A stretch of DNA of 64,000 bases from Ideonella dechloratans (lineage in GTDB: Bacteria; Pseudomonadota; Gammaproteobacteria; Burkholderiales; Burkholderiaceae_C), in the NCBI RefSeq assembly GCF_021049305.1, contig NZ_CP088082.1:496001-560000 (forward strand), given 5' to 3'. Every line of letters starts with the position of its first letter. The stretch's first letter is position 1. This document shows positions 56,046 through 64,000 of the stretch, piece after piece. Made by a program: the position numbers and the translations under genes. The notes under the pieces were generated by a model. It was given only the letters and a program-made list of their open reading frames with translations, ran no database searches and was not told the origin of the DNA.

Positions 56046-57539
56046 ATGCGTGCAGAAGGACAGGGCAGCGTGAGCCGCGCGCTGTACGAGGAACTGCGGG
56101 CCCGCATCGGGGATGGCACTTTGCCGTCGGGCGCTGCTCTGCCTTCCACCCGTGGCCTTGCGGCAGAGCGTGGTCTATCCCGCACCACAGTGTCGTTGGT
56201 CTATGAGCAACTGGCCGCAGATGGCTTCATCGAAACCCGGCCGGGGGCCGCGAGCCAGGTGGCCCGGAGCCTGCGACAGGGGGCAGTTCACGGGGCCCAA
56301 CCAGCCGCTACGCCAGGGCCGACAACGCCGGGCGACGCGCCACTGCGGAGGACCTCCCGCGGCGGTGCGCGGTTGGCCGGGCTTCAGTTGCCTGCCGCGA
56401 CCCCGCCCCATCCATCCGAGATCGACTTCGTCTATGGTCCGCTGGCCCGACGGGACTTCCCCGCAGCGGCTTGGCTCAAGGCCCAGCGTGCCGTGGTGCA
56501 GCGGGGGCCGGTACGGCTGGCCTATGGCGACCCGATGGGTGACCCGACACTGCGCCAGGCGTTGCAAGCCCATCTGGCTCGCTCGCGCGGCATGGCCTGT
56601 GCCGTGGAGCAACTGATGATCGTCAACGGCTCGCAGCAGGCCCTGGACCTGTGCGCGCGCGTGCTGCTGGACCCCGGCGACGTGGTGGTGGTGGAACAGC
56701 CGGGATACCGCATGGCCCACCATGTATTCGAGCAGGCCGGTGCCGTGCTGGCGCCGGTGGCGGTGGATGCCCAGGGCCTGCAGACCGATCATCTGGCCCA
56801 GGTGGCGCAGGCCCAAGCGCTGTACGTGACCCCTACCCACCAGTTCCCGCTGGGAGGCTTTCTGCCCATGGGGCGTCGGCTGGCCCTGTTGGCCTGGGCC
56901 CAGGCCCGGGGCGCTTGGGTCATCGAAGACGACTATGACGGTGAATACCGCCATGGCGTGCGCCCGGAGCCCAGCCTGCGCGCCCTGGACGCGCAGGACG
57001 GTGTGGTCTATATCGGCACCTTCTCCAAGACCCTCTCGCCCGAGTTGCGCCTGGGGTACCTGCTGCTGCCCCGCGCGCTGGTGCAGCCCTTTGCAATGGC
57101 CAAGCGCCTGGCCGATCGCCACACGGCCACCGTTCCGCAGCGCGCACTGGCTCAACTGCTGGCCGACGGCAGCTATGACCACCACCTGCGCCGCATGCGC
57201 CGCCAGCAGCGCGCACGACAGCAGGCCCTGCTGGTGTCGCTGGCGCGAGCACTGGGCGCCCAGGTGCAGGTCCAGGGCGCGGCCAGTGGCCTGCATGTGG
57301 TGGTCTGGTTTCCCGGGTTGCCCGCTGATCAGGAGATGGTGCTGGTCGAGGCCGCGGCAGACGAGCGGGTCCGCGTGTACCCTGTGGGCCGCTTCGATGT
57401 GCCGGGCCACACCGCACCGGGGCGGCCGGCGGGTCTGGTGATGGGCTATGCCCTGCTGGAGCGGGAGCAGATCGAAGAGGGCGTGAGCCGTCTGGCCGCG
57501 GCCTACCGTCGTCTGCGGCAGCCCGCGACCCCGGCCTGA
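56046..57539 (+). CDS. MocR/PdxR-type regulator (GntR HTH fused to aminotransferase)
   Basis: 497 aa. A GntR winged helix (about 6-75: LYEELRARIGDGTLPSGAAL, GLSRTTVSLVYEQLAADGF) is followed by a fold-type I PLP domain (about 115-490). MIVNGSQQALDLCARVLLDP, YVTPTHQFPLGGF, IEDDYDGEYRHG and the PLP Lys K328 in FSKTLSPELRLGY are present. These proteins sense PLP or amino acids. The likely target is the divergent PaiB gene and its own promoter. Confidence 0.93.
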   Translation: MRAEGQGSVSRALYEELRARIGDGTLPSGAALPSTRGLAAERGLSRTTVSLVYEQLAADGFIETRPGAASQVARSLRQGAVHGAQPAATPGPTTPGDAPLRRTSRGGARLAGLQLPAATPPHPSEIDFVYGPLARRDFPAAAWLKAQRAVVQRGPVRLAYGDPMGDPTLRQALQAHLARSRGMACAVEQLMIVNGSQQALDLCARVLLDPGDVVVVEQPGYRMAHHVFEQAGAVLAPVAVDAQGLQTDHLAQVAQAQALYVTPTHQFPLGGFLPMGRRLALLAWAQARGAWVIEDDYDGEYRHGVRPEPSLRALDAQDGVVYIGTFSKTLSPELRLGYLLLPRALVQPFAMAKRLADRHTATVPQRALAQLLADGSYDHHLRRMRRQQRARQQALLVSLARALGAQVQVQGAASGLHVVVWFPGLPADQEMVLVEAAADERVRVYPVGRFDVPGHTAPGRPAGLVMGYALLEREQIEEGVSRLAAAYRRLRQPATPA

Positions 57540-57598
57540 CGGCCACCGGCAAGCTCCGACCCCTATGCTGGGGGTCGGTCTCCACAAGGCATGAACCC

Positions 57599-58267
57599 AT
57601 GAGTCGGCACTTCCGCGTGTCTCGCGTCTTGCGCGCCCATCCCCGTCTGTTCGGCTCCATCGTGGTGGGCGTGCTGGCGGCGGCGTTCCTGCCCCATGCC
57701 TGGGTGGGGCGCGGGGTCACGCGGCTGATCGTGGGCTGGAACGTGGGCGTGTGGCTCTACCTGCTGCTGGCCGGCTGGATGATGGCCAGCGCCAGCCTGG
57801 CCCAGATCCACCGGCGTGCCCAACTGCAAGCCGAAGGCGCCAAGACCATCCTGGCCCTGGTGGGCGTGTAGTCCATCGTCAGCCTGTGGGCCATCGTGGG
57901 CGAGCTGTCGGTGGCCAAGGATTACGCAGGCACCGACCGGTTGGCGCACGTCGGCTTGGCGGTGCTCACCATCGTGGCGTCCTGGCTGTTCACCCAGGTG
58001 ATGTTCACGCTGCACTACGCCCACGACTACCACGCCGCCGTGGCCCGCGGCCAGCCCGGCGGGCTGCAGTTCCCGGACACCGAGTCACCCGACTACCTGG
58101 ACTTCTTCTACTTTTCGGCGGTGATCGGCACCTCCGGTCAGACGGCCGACGTGAGCTTTGCCAGCGGGCCGATGCGCCGCGTGGGCACGCTGCACTGCAT
58201 GCTGGCCTTCGTCTTCAACACCAGCCTGATCGGCCTGATGATCAACGTGGCGTCCAGCCTGCTCTGA
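57599..58267 (+). pseudogene. DUF1345 membrane protein interrupted by an in-frame amber codon
   Basis: A single reading frame of 222 codons encodes a complete DUF1345 protein. It starts HFRVSRVLRAHPRLFGSIVV, runs through IHRRAQLQAEGAKTILALVG, and resumes after the stop with SIVSLWAIVGELS, VMFTLHYAHDYHA, LDFFYFSAVIGTSGQTADVS and TLHCMLAFVFNTSLIGLMIN. The only defect is a TAG at 57869-57871, where relatives carry a small residue. Downstream sequence is well preserved, so the mutation is recent or is read through. Confidence 0.85.
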
Positions 58268-58367
58268 GGCTGCGGCGGTGGCACCATGGCGCCACCGCAC
58301 CGCCTGGAGCCTCCATGGTCGCCCCCCGTGCCGCACATCCCTGTGCCCCTCTGAAAGAGGCCCTGCC

Positions 58368-58796
58368 ATGGGCAGCCTGAACCTGGCCACCCTGGCTTTG
58401 GGGCTGGCGGCGGGGCTGGACGCACTGGCCGCGCTGGCCCACCTGGCCTGCATCGCCCTGGGGGCGCCCGCCTACCGCGTCATGGGCGCGGGAGAACGCA
58501 TGGCCAGGGCTGCCGAGGCCGGGCAGTGGCGCCCCACGCTGGTCACTCTGGTGATCGCCACCGGCTTGGCCGCCATGGCCTTCTATGCCGGTGCCGCAGC
58601 CGCCCAGTTGCCACCGCTGCCCTTGCAGCGGGTGCTGCTGCTGACGTTCGCGGCGGTGCTGCTGGTTCGGGCCCTGGCCTTCCCGTGGCTCAAGCCCATG
58701 TTCCCCGACAATTCGGCCCGGTTCTGGTGGGTGTCTTCGGGCATTTGCCTGGTCATGGCGCTGGCCCATGGTTGGGGGGCTTGGCGGTTGGGTTGA
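58368..58796 (+). CDS. Small four-TM membrane protein
   Basis: 142 aa from the ATG at 58368 (AGAGG upstream). Four hydrophobic helices are seen at about 2-30, 57-80, 89-108 and 118-140. The segment ALGAPAYRVMGAGERMARAAE and the end SSGICLVMALAHGWGAWRLG resemble uncharacterised YkgB-like or DUF-type four-helix proteins. It follows the DUF1345 gene by 100 bp. No specific function can be assigned. Confidence 0.75.
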   Translation: MGSLNLATLALGLAAGLDALAALAHLACIALGAPAYRVMGAGERMARAAEAGQWRPTLVTLVIATGLAAMAFYAGAAAAQLPPLPLQRVLLLTFAAVLLVRALAFPWLKPMFPDNSARFWWVSSGICLVMALAHGWGAWRLG

Positions 58797-58911
58797 CGGT
58801 GGGTGGCGGGTGTCGGCTAGGAGTAGCCGCAACTCGAGTCGTTGAGCCGCGCGCTGCACTCAGCGTTCCGAAGCAACTAACTCCTGCGGTTGAGCCGACC
58901 CGTGGCCGGAT

Positions 58912-58938
58912 CTGAACCGCCCCGGGTTTGACGGAGGC
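58912..58938. repeat. Left terminal inverted repeat of the IS3 element
   Basis: 27 bp, starting CTGAACCGCC, an exact reverse complement of 60200-60226. Confidence 0.9.
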
Positions 58939-58951
58939 CAGTTGGTTTAAG

Positions 58952-59860
58952 TCAGACGGTCGCGGCCTGACCAGCGCGTTGTCGATGGTAATTGGCCTCG
59001 AACTCTGCCGGCGGCACATAGCCCAGTGGACCCATCAGGCGGTGGTGGTTGAACCAAGACACCCATTCCAAGGTGGCCAGTTCCACCGCTTGTTTGGTCT
59101 TCCAGGGCCCGCGCCTGTGGATCACCTCGGCCTTGTAGAGCCCATTGATCGTCTCGGCCAGAGCGTTGTCGTAGCTGTCCCCCTTGGAGCCCACGGAAGG
59201 CTCGATGCCCGCCTCGGCCAGGCGCTCGCTGTAGCGAATTGACAGGTATTGCGCCCCCCTGTCGGAGTGATGCGTCAGACTGCCATCGTCCGATGGCTTG
59301 CGGTCATATAGGGCTTGCTCCAAGGCGTCCAGGACGAACTCGGTGTGCATCGAGCTGCTCTGGCGCCAGCCGACGATGCGTCGGCTGAACACATCCACCA
59401 CGAACGCCACGTAGACCCAGCCCTGCCAGGTCGAGACATAGGTGAAGTCAGAGACCCAGAGTTGGTTCGGCCGATCAGCACGGAACTGCCTGTTGACCCG
59501 GTCCAGTGGGCATGGGGACTTCGGGTCAGGAACGGTGGTGCGCTGGGCCTTGCCCCTGCGCGCGCCCTGCAATCCCTGGCGGCGCATCAGGCGCTCAACG
59601 GTGCAACGCGCCACCGAGATGCCCTCGCGGTTGAGCTGAAGCCAGACCTTGTCGGCCCCATAGACCTGCATGTTGGCCAGCCAGACCCGGTGCACTTGAG
59701 GCATCAAGACCTCATCGCGTTGGGCACGGCGTGAGCGCAGTTCAGGGCGGCGCTGGCACGCGGCATGGTGCCAGTAGGCAGATGGGGCGATCTGCAGGAC
59801 GCGGCAGATCGACTCGACCCCAAACTGCTCCCGGTACTGATCGACGAAGGACTTCAGGAC
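58952..59860 (-). CDS. IS3-family transposase OrfB (DDE, produced by -1 frameshift)
   Basis: About 302 codons of rve-type integrase. The catalytic residues are Asp in WVSDFTYV, Asp in [11 protein letters not shown] and Glu in [13 protein letters not shown]. An N-terminal HTH_21 segment ([18 protein letters not shown]) and the end of the frame [19 protein letters not shown] are typical. There is no proper start in its own frame near the orfA end; it enters orfA by -1 shift, as in other IS3 elements. Confidence 0.92.
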   Translation of the reverse strand, partial: VLKSFVDQYREQFGVESICRVLQIAPSAYWHHAACQRRPELRSRRAQRDEVLMPQVHRVWLANMQVYGADKVWLQLNREGISVARCTVERLMRRQGLQGARRGKAQRTTVPDPKSPCPLDRVNRQFRADRPNQLWVSDFTYVSTWQGWVYVAFVVDVFSRRIVGWRQSSSMHTEFVLDALEQALYDRKPSDDGSLTHHSDRGAQYLSIRYSERLAEAGIEPSVGSKGDSYDNALAETINGLYKAEVIHRRGPWKTKQAVELATLEWVSWFNHHRLMGPLGYVPPAEFEANYHRQRAGQAATV

Positions 59861-60177
59861 TTGATGCGGCGGTCGAGTTCCGCCTGGGCGAAAAACGCGC
59901 TGGCCAGCTTCAGGATCTCGTTGGCCTTGCGCAGTTCGCGCACCTCGCGTTCCAGGTCCTTGATGCGCTGGGCCTCTTCGCTCGAGACCCCCTCACGCAC
60001 GCCTGCGTCCACCTCATGCTGCTTGACCCAGGTGTGCAATGTCTGCGGCACGCAGCCGATCATGCCGGCAATGGCCTCGATGGCCGCCCACTGCGACGGG
60101 TGCTCGCCACGATGCTCCTGCACCATGCGCACGGCACGCTCGCGCACCTCGGGGGAAAACTTCGGGGACTTCTTCAT
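59854..60177 (-). CDS. IS3-family transposase OrfA (HTH)
   Basis: 107 aa beginning [20 protein letters not shown]. The HTH_Tnp_1 helix includes [21 protein letters not shown], then a leucine-zipper region with [18 protein letters not shown], as in OrfA proteins of IS51/IS3-group elements. Its stop is inside the frameshift window with orfB. Confidence 0.93.
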   Translation of the reverse strand: MKKSPKFSPEVRERAVRMVQEHRGEHPSQWAAIEAIAGMIGCVPQTLHTWVKQHEVDAGVREGVSSEEAQRIKDLEREVRELRKANEILKLASAFFAQAELDRRIKS

Positions 60178-60199
60178 GGCTCCATTCTCCAGAGTTGGA

Positions 60200-60226
60200 G
60201 CCTCCGTCAAACCCGGGGCGGTTCAG
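60200..60226. repeat. Right terminal inverted repeat of the IS3 element
   Basis: 27 bp, reverse complement of the left repeat, abutting the truncated TOPRIM gene. Confidence 0.9.
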
Positions 60227-61552
60227 TTCGGGAATTGCGAAGTTATCCATCTCGAAGTCTGGGTTGGAGAGAAGAAATGCGCCGTGGAACGTTTCCTTGG
60301 ATGCAGCTTGGCGCAATGTTCTGACCACGTCCGCTCGATCGGCGTCGAGCATGATGAAGCTGAAAGTGCCACTGGCTTTGTCTGCAGCCAGAGACGTAGC
60401 GAAGGCCAACCCCCGGCCGCCCCGTTCAACGACCGACCCACTCAGGTTCACGACGACGCATTGGCTCGTGGATCCCAGGACATGTCGCAGTGCGCCGAGC
60501 TCAGTTTGACCCTCGACGTAGCAACGCGCTTTGACGCCGCCGTCCAGCCCGAACGAACCCAGGAAGTCCCGCAGCACGGAGGGCGCAGCGTCGAACACTC
60601 TGCTCGTTCCATAAAGGACTTTTCGTGCACCGACCATCCAAACCCGAGGTCCGATTTCATCTTCTTCGGGAAGCTGGACGCTCAAGTGGCGCTCGACGGC
60701 GCGGCGGATGGATTCGGCCATATCCAACAACCGCATAGCCGCGCCGATCCGGCCTTCGATCCGGTCTCGCTCAAACCGCTTCATCAGCCGGAGCAGGGTT
60801 TGCAGCTCGCTGTTCGGGTCTAACTCTGCAGCCGCCAGCGCGAACGCTTGCCGAATGCTAGGGACCGCGTCCTCTGGTAGCGTACGAAGTTGCGATTGAA
60901 GCTTTAGTCCATATTCCTGCAGCCACAACTGCTCGGGGTCCTCGTTATCAAATTCGCGCCTCGTCCACCGAACAGGCTCACAGACGATCGCGAGCTCGCA
61001 GGCCCAGTTCCAATGGTCAAAGCGGTCGAGGAAGTCCTTCGATTCAGTCCAGTGATTCAGTCCGCATAGCTGCTTTTCGACAACGCTGTGGACCCCCGGA
61101 GTCCACAGCAGGTACTGCGTGTTGCTCGTGCTGATTCTCAAGGTGCGCACAACATGATGCAGCAGGAAGATCCTGTATGGGTGGAAGTGCGGCGTGAGAG
61201 CATCTTCCGCCGTCTCGCCTTTAGGCAAGAACGAAGGCATGCCAATTGGTCTCGCCTTTGGCTTTCTGACGTCGATGAATCGCACCTCAAACGCGCTCTG
61301 CACTGGCTCCAAGCCAGGGACATGTGCAGGAGCCTGCGCGGTGGTGACGTCCGCACGAACGAGTCCAATACGCCACAATGCATGGATGTCGGCCTCGTTG
61401 AAGTGTCCCAACCCAAGCTTCTGGGCTAGGTTGGCTAGCTTGGCTGTATCCAAAAGCGTAGATTCCGAGCCTGACCATCCTGCTAGCCGCGACCGCAACG
61501 GGCGCAGATCCACGTCGCGATAGGGATTGAGGTCTGTCGTCATCCCGCTCAT
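60227..61552 (-). pseudogene. TOPRIM-type protein truncated by IS insertion (possible defence nuclease)
   Basis: About 442 aa survive from an ATG at 61552 (or 61543); the 3' end is cut by the IS. Near the C-terminus CYVEGQTELGALRHVLG gives the TOPRIM Glu motif, FSFIMLDADRADVV the DxD motif, and FLLSNPDFEMDNFAIP follows, an arrangement reminiscent of OLD-family and related defence nucleases. The N-terminal ~300 residues are mostly helical, with no recognised domain. GC content is visibly lower than its neighbours, suggesting transfer. The identification rests on the TOPRIM motifs only. Confidence 0.55.
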
Positions 61553-61617
61553 CCTACGCTCGGGTAGCGAAACGACCCGGCAATGGAAGTGGCGGTTAGG
61601 AACAGAGGATGAGCGGG
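61544..61617. repeat. 12-bp inverted repeat over the TOPRIM gene start
   Basis: CCCGCTCATCCT (61544-61555) is repeated inverted as AGGATGAGCGGG (61606-61617). A smaller nested pair (CGGGT/ACCCG) lies between them. The left arm covers the start codons of the truncated gene, so it may be a translational control structure or an operator. Confidence 0.5.
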
Positions 61618-62062
61618 TTCCGACCGGAGCTGCTCAGGGTCAACGGCAGTCCTGGGAAAGTCGCCCATTACATCGATGATCGGCGCATTGCGGCCGCATC
61701 GAAGGCGCCTGCCCAGCCAGCGTGACGGCATGTCGCGCAATCATTTCAGTCCAGATCCACCCCTGAGGTGCTGCTGCTGGCGGGCGGTGCTTACGCGTTT
61801 GCCATGCAACGCCCACAGCCTCCACAGCCCTCGATCGGCCCGCACCGCGATGGAGCCCGCGTCGGGAGACGCGCTTCTTCATGACGACTTGATGAAGTGA
61901 CGATTGTGAAAACACACCTTGAACGCCACGTCATCGGCTGAGGGTTAACCCGCTGCGGCGGCCACACTTCGCCGCGTTGCTCTCACCGATCCGTGGCGCT
62001 CAGGTCTGTGTTCAAGGCTCCGGGCGCCGCTCCCCAGCAGTTCCTCTTTCCGGGAGAAGCCC
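61553..62062. other. Non-coding stretch with no recognised gene
   Basis: This 510-bp interval between the TOPRIM remnant and the sensor kinase contains the right arm of the inverted repeat at 61606-61617. I see no protein, RNA or mobile-element signature; short open frames on both strands have no family features. Confidence 0.5.
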
Positions 62063-64000
62063 ATGTCTATCCGCCTGCGGATCGCCCTGTTGGTGCTGTC
62101 CGTCTTCCTGTCGCTGGCCGCCATCGGCGGCTTTGCCATCCACCGGTCCCAGCTCAGCGCCCGCGAGGTGCGCAACGTCACCACGGGCGTGGTGCCCGAT
62201 GCCATCGAGTCCATCGAGCTGATGGGGCAGCTCAAGGATGTGCAGATCGCCACGCTGGCCATGGTCAACGAGACCGAGCCGGCCGCCATCGACAAGCGGC
62301 GGCGCGAGATTGCCGACCGCAAGGCCAAGCTGCAGGCTTCCTTGCAGACCTTGGCTGCCCACGCCAAGAGCGAGGCCGAGAAGGGCCTGGTGGCCCAGGC
62401 CATGGACGGCGTGACCAGCTATTTCCAGTCCATCGACGACACCGCCCAGCTGGCCCTGACCGGCCAGCACGAGATCGCCCAGGCCAACCTGGCCGGCACG
62501 GTGGACCAGTACCTGCGCGAGGAGGGCGAGATCATGCAGACCCTGCAGGTCGAGCGCACCCGCACCAAGGACGAGGCCATCGCCAGCCTCAACACCCTGC
62601 AGGGCCGCACCACGGCCACGCTGGGCATCGCCACGCTGCTGACGGTGCTGGCCTCGGCACTGATCGGCTGGCTGCTGCAGCGCCAGGTGGTGCGCCCCAT
62701 CGCGGCGATGGAGCGGCGCATGACCGACATCGCCACCCACCACGATTACTCGCTGCGCATGCCGGTGGAGCGGCAGGACGAGATCGGGCGCTCCATCGTG
62801 GCCTTCAACACCATGCTGGGCAAGATCGAGGAAAGCGCGGCGGAGGTGCAGGCCAAGAACGCCAATATCCGCGCGCTGCTGCAGGCCATCCCCGAAGGCA
62901 TCCTGACGCTGGAAGCGGGTGGGGTGATCCAGCCCGAGTACTCGGCCCACCTGAACCTCATCCTCGGGCCGCAGAACCACGCCGGCTGCAGCGTGATGGA
63001 TGTCTTGTTCGCCCCCAGCCCGCTGAGCGACGACGAACGGGCCGCGCTGGCCGCGGCCATCGACGCCTGCATCGGCGAGGACGAGATGAACTTCGCCTTC
63101 AACGCCCACCTGCTGCCGGCCGAGGTGCGCTGGCAGCCCGCGGGTGCGCCGGCCGCCAAGATCCTGGAACTGCACTGGGAGCCCATGGCCGACGGGCAGG
63201 GCATCATCCAGCGTCTGCTGCTGACCCTGCGGGATGTGACGGAGATGCACTCACTGGCGCAGGCCGCCGCGCAGCAGGCCCGCGAGCTGACCATGATTTC
63301 CGAGCTGCTGGCGCTGCCGCCCGGCAAGTTCGCCACTTTCCTGTCGCAGACGGAGCCCGACCTGGAACGCCTGCAGGCCCTGCTGGCGCCGGCCCAGCGC
63401 GAGGTGCAGGACCCGGCCACCCTGGTGGCCCATCTGTTCCGGCTCATGCACACCGTGAAGGGCAACGCCCGGATGATGGGGCTGAAGACCCTGGCCAATG
63501 CCGCCCACCAGGCCGAGGACAGCTACGACCGCTGGCGTCGGGGCGAGGCCGCGATGGACCCGGCGCAGGCCTGGGAGGAACTGGCCCGGGTGCGCGCGCT
63601 GGCCCAGGCCTACCGGCAGCTGAACGACGAGACCCTGGGCCGGCGTGCGTCGGCCGATGCGGCGGCCCTGAGCGCGCAGGACCTGGCCCAGCTGGGCGAA
63701 CTGACCCGCCAGGCCCGCGACCAGGCCTCGCCGGCGGGGCAGGCCGCGCTGAACGAGGCCTTGGACATCCTGGCCCGGGCCGAGGCGGTGTCGCTGGACG
63801 AGCTGCTGGCCCCGATCGAGCAGGCCTGCGTGCCCCTGGCCGCCCAGCTGGGCAAGCCGGCTCCGCAGTTTCTGCACACCGGCGGGGCGCTGCGGCTGCG
63901 CAGGCCGGCCCAGAAGGCCCTGACCGGGGTCTTCAACCACCTGCTGCGCAATGCGCTGGACCATGGCCTGGAGCCCGCGGCCGAACGGGAGGCCGCCGGC
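62063..64000 (+). CDS. CheA-like membrane sensor histidine kinase (partial, runs off the window)
   Basis: 646 codons to the window edge. TM1 is near residues 7-27, a periplasmic MCP-like four-helix region about 28-185, TM2 about 186-206 and HAMP about 207-260 (RQVVRPIAAMERRM, DEIGRSIVAFNTML). A PAS-like region (about 270-395) precedes an HPt domain with the phosphoacceptor His in LMHTVKGNARMMG (H463), then an HATPase start with HLLRNALDHGLEP. This is a CheA-type phosphorelay fused to a transmembrane sensor. GGGAGA precedes the ATG. Confidence 0.88.
   Translation, partial: MSIRLRIALLVLSVFLSLAAIGGFAIHRSQLSAREVRNVTTGVVPDAIESIELMGQLKDVQIATLAMVNETEPAAIDKRRREIADRKAKLQASLQTLAAHAKSEAEKGLVAQAMDGVTSYFQSIDDTAQLALTGQHEIAQANLAGTVDQYLREEGEIMQTLQVERTRTKDEAIASLNTLQGRTTATLGIATLLTVLASALIGWLLQRQVVRPIAAMERRMTDIATHHDYSLRMPVERQDEIGRSIVAFNTMLGKIEESAAEVQAKNANIRALLQAIPEGILTLEAGGVIQPEYSAHLNLILGPQNHAGCSVMDVLFAPSPLSDDERAALAAAIDACIGEDEMNFAFNAHLLPAEVRWQPAGAPAAKILELHWEPMADGQGIIQRLLLTLRDVTEMHSLAQAAAQQARELTMISELLALPPGKFATFLSQTEPDLERLQALLAPAQREVQDPATLVAHLFRLMHTVKGNARMMGLKTLANAAHQAEDSYDRWRRGEAAMDPAQAWEELARVRALAQAYRQLNDETLGRRASADAAALSAQDLAQLGELTRQARDQASPAGQAALNEALDILARAEAVSLDELLAPIEQACVPLAAQLGKPAPQFLHTGGALRLRRPAQKALTGVFNHLLRNALDHGLEPAAEREAAG

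Larger units (their letters stand above)
58912..60226 (-). mobile_element. Complete IS3-family insertion sequence
   Basis: About 1.31 kb, bounded by 27-bp perfect terminal inverted repeats (left from 58912 CTGAACCGCCCCGGGTTTGA, right its reverse complement ending at 60226). It encodes orfA and orfB in the -1 frame relation of IS3 elements, both intact. No 3- or 4-bp target duplication is visible at the two flanks, suggesting that adjacent DNA was lost after insertion. It interrupts the TOPRIM gene at 60226. Confidence 0.93.

Noticed and set aside
59765..60823. 352-codon plus-strand frame across the IS junction
   Set aside because: It crosses the IS end and is antisense to orfA and the TOPRIM gene.
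61640..61915. 91-codon minus-strand frame upstream of the TOPRIM remnant
   Set aside because: No recognisable domain or ribosome site; listed as non-coding.

Overview
The window is uniformly very GC-rich (roughly 70% by eye). It carries gene types typical of Burkholderiales-like Betaproteobacteria: LysR/AraC/MocR regulators, XdhC-linked molybdenum hydroxylases, a type II lumazine synthase behind an FMN riboswitch, tandem glycine and AdoCbl riboswitches, and DbpA-type helicases. The taxonomic call is an inference from style and content; no rRNA gene is present to confirm it. The only visibly lower-GC stretch is about 60.2-62.0 kb.

Layout. 0-4 kb: two LysR regulators around a short-chain dehydrogenase, a cupin and an MFS transporter remnant. 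4.1-8.5 kb: a molybdenum hydroxylase cassette (XdhC maturation factor, 2Fe-2S subunit, Tat-exported Moco subunit, MobA-like nucleotidyltransferase). 8.5-12.9 kb: envelope and signalling genes (BON lipoprotein, UPF0391 peptide, MscS channel, thioesterase, GGDEF-EAL). 13.0-22.3 kb: one long minus-strand operon that appears to import and degrade a urea oligomer (BMP-type binding protein, two permeases, two isochorismatase-fold hydrolases, ABC ATPase, allophanate hydrolase, AtzH-like protein, GntR regulator). 22.5-26.2 kb: MaoC-like hydratase and TetR, FMN-riboswitch-controlled lumazine synthase, DUF2789, MFS.

26.2-42.1 kb: an AdoCbl riboswitch followed by an 18-gene cobalamin operon, mostly joined by 4-bp ATGA overlaps: CbiM-like permease, cobM, cbiX, cobH, cbiD, cobL, cobI, cbiG, cobE, cobJ, ferredoxin, cobD, cobC, cobS, phosphatase, cobU, btuF-like, cobQ. 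The presence of CbiX, CbiD and CbiG points to the early-cobalt-insertion (anaerobic) route. Several steps (CbiA/CobB, CobK/CbiJ, CobA/CobO, CobT) are not encoded here.

42.1-49.6 kb: small regulators (MarR, AraC, MarR-GNAT), an SDR, a DUF2779 protein with a coupled 55-aa gene, two toluene-monooxygenase-type Rieske ferredoxins without a hydroxylase, and a patch of decayed EAL and LysR sequence. 49.6-53.9 kb: two coupled DEAD-box helicases, then a D-amino-acid dehydrogenase behind a tandem glycine riboswitch. 54-58.8 kb: EAL protein, ABM monooxygenase, divergent PaiB/MocR pair, a DUF1345 gene broken by an amber codon, and a 4-TM protein. 58.9-60.2 kb: a complete IS3-family element that truncates a TOPRIM-type gene, possibly a defence nuclease. 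62.1 kb to the edge: a CheA-like sensor kinase that runs out of the window.

The best candidates for new biology are the urea-oligomer operon with two paralogous hydrolases, the IS-truncated TOPRIM protein in the low-GC patch, the DUF2779 protein with apparently eroded catalytic motifs and a coupled micro-gene, and the glycine-riboswitch-controlled DadA-like enzyme.
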